Assembly: GCA_036507655.1 (NCBI GenBank)
Contig: DATCIS010000034.1
Span: 1-19,776 of the forward strand
Length of the DNA: 19,776 nucleotides
Origin: 2-01-FULL-49-22 sp036507655
GTDB taxonomy: Bacteria; Patescibacteriota; Saccharimonadia; Saccharimonadales; UBA10212
Direction of reading: 5' to 3'
A program made the translations under genes and the position numbers. Below are positions 19,741 to 19,776 of the stretch, piece after piece (position 1 is the first letter of the stretch; every line of letters starts with the position of its first letter). The notes beneath the pieces were generated by a model. The model was not told the DNA's origin and made no database searches. It was given only the letters and a program-made list of their open reading frames with translations.

Positions 19741-19770
19741 GCCAGGGTCGGCCTGACGGCCGACCCTGGC
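19741..19770. repeat. Perfect 13-bp hairpin at right edge
   Basis: GCCAGGGTCGGCC (19741-19753), loop TGAC, GGCCGACCCTGGC (19758-19770). Possibly a dispersed palindromic element or a second terminator stem without a T-run. Confidence 0.5.
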
Positions 19771-19776
19771 GGGTTG

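Overview
The window reads as a compact bacterial chromosome segment, most likely from the Patescibacteria/CPR and probably a Saccharibacteria (TM7) relative. This assignment is inferred from protein character: a primase of unusual type, a bifunctional phosphoglucose/phosphomannose isomerase, proline-rich surface proteins with an NTGPG-type C-terminal anchor, and many short proteins of unknown function. No marker search was possible. TGA is used as a stop (for example at 17081-17083), so the UGA=Gly code of some CPR lineages does not apply. No phage, IS element or CRISPR array is visible.

Layout. 1-4640 (minus strand): dnaG, rpoD, a second sigma-70 factor and a small P-loop kinase, a version of the macromolecular-synthesis operon. 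4694-5757 (plus): a Nudix hydrolase and a membrane-anchored unknown protein, ending in a 38-bp perfect palindrome. 5823-7593 (minus): a MmcQ/YjbR-like protein, a structured intergenic element and a CapA-type protein. 7628-8479 (plus): a beta-lactamase-fold serine hydrolase. 8480-10903 (minus): msrB, a small two-TM protein and argS. 11084-12250 (minus): a flavodoxin-fold quinone reductase and an NTF2/SnoaL-like protein with a long structured leader. 12420-12760 (minus): tRNA-Ser(GGA) and a degenerate GIY-YIG gene without a standard start codon. 12981-15082 (plus): a MacB-type ABC ATPase and permease pair. 15083-15371: no obvious protein gene, but strong RNA-like structure. 15372-16409 (minus): PGI/PMI. 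16532-17083 (plus) and 17085-17531 (minus): two proline-rich proteins. 17694-19608 (minus): groES-groEL under a CIRCE operator.

The strongest cross-cutting signal is how genes start. Genes that lead a transcript carry a TANNNT -10 box ending exactly 6 or 7 bases before the start codon, with no Shine-Dalgarno (SD) sequence, which implies leaderless mRNAs. Genes inside operons or behind long leaders (groES, groEL, msrB, the 86-aa protein, the SnoaL-like gene) have clear SD sites. At two genes the codon at the leaderless position is a one-base variant of ATG (ATC and ACG).

Other points of interest are a DnaG that has lost all four zinc ligands, degenerate 7-bp tandem arrays between genes and inside the isomerase gene, repeat-derived insertions in reading frames, three rod-like intergenic structures, and two hairpins that contain a promoter in the loop and the next gene's SD in the 3' arm.
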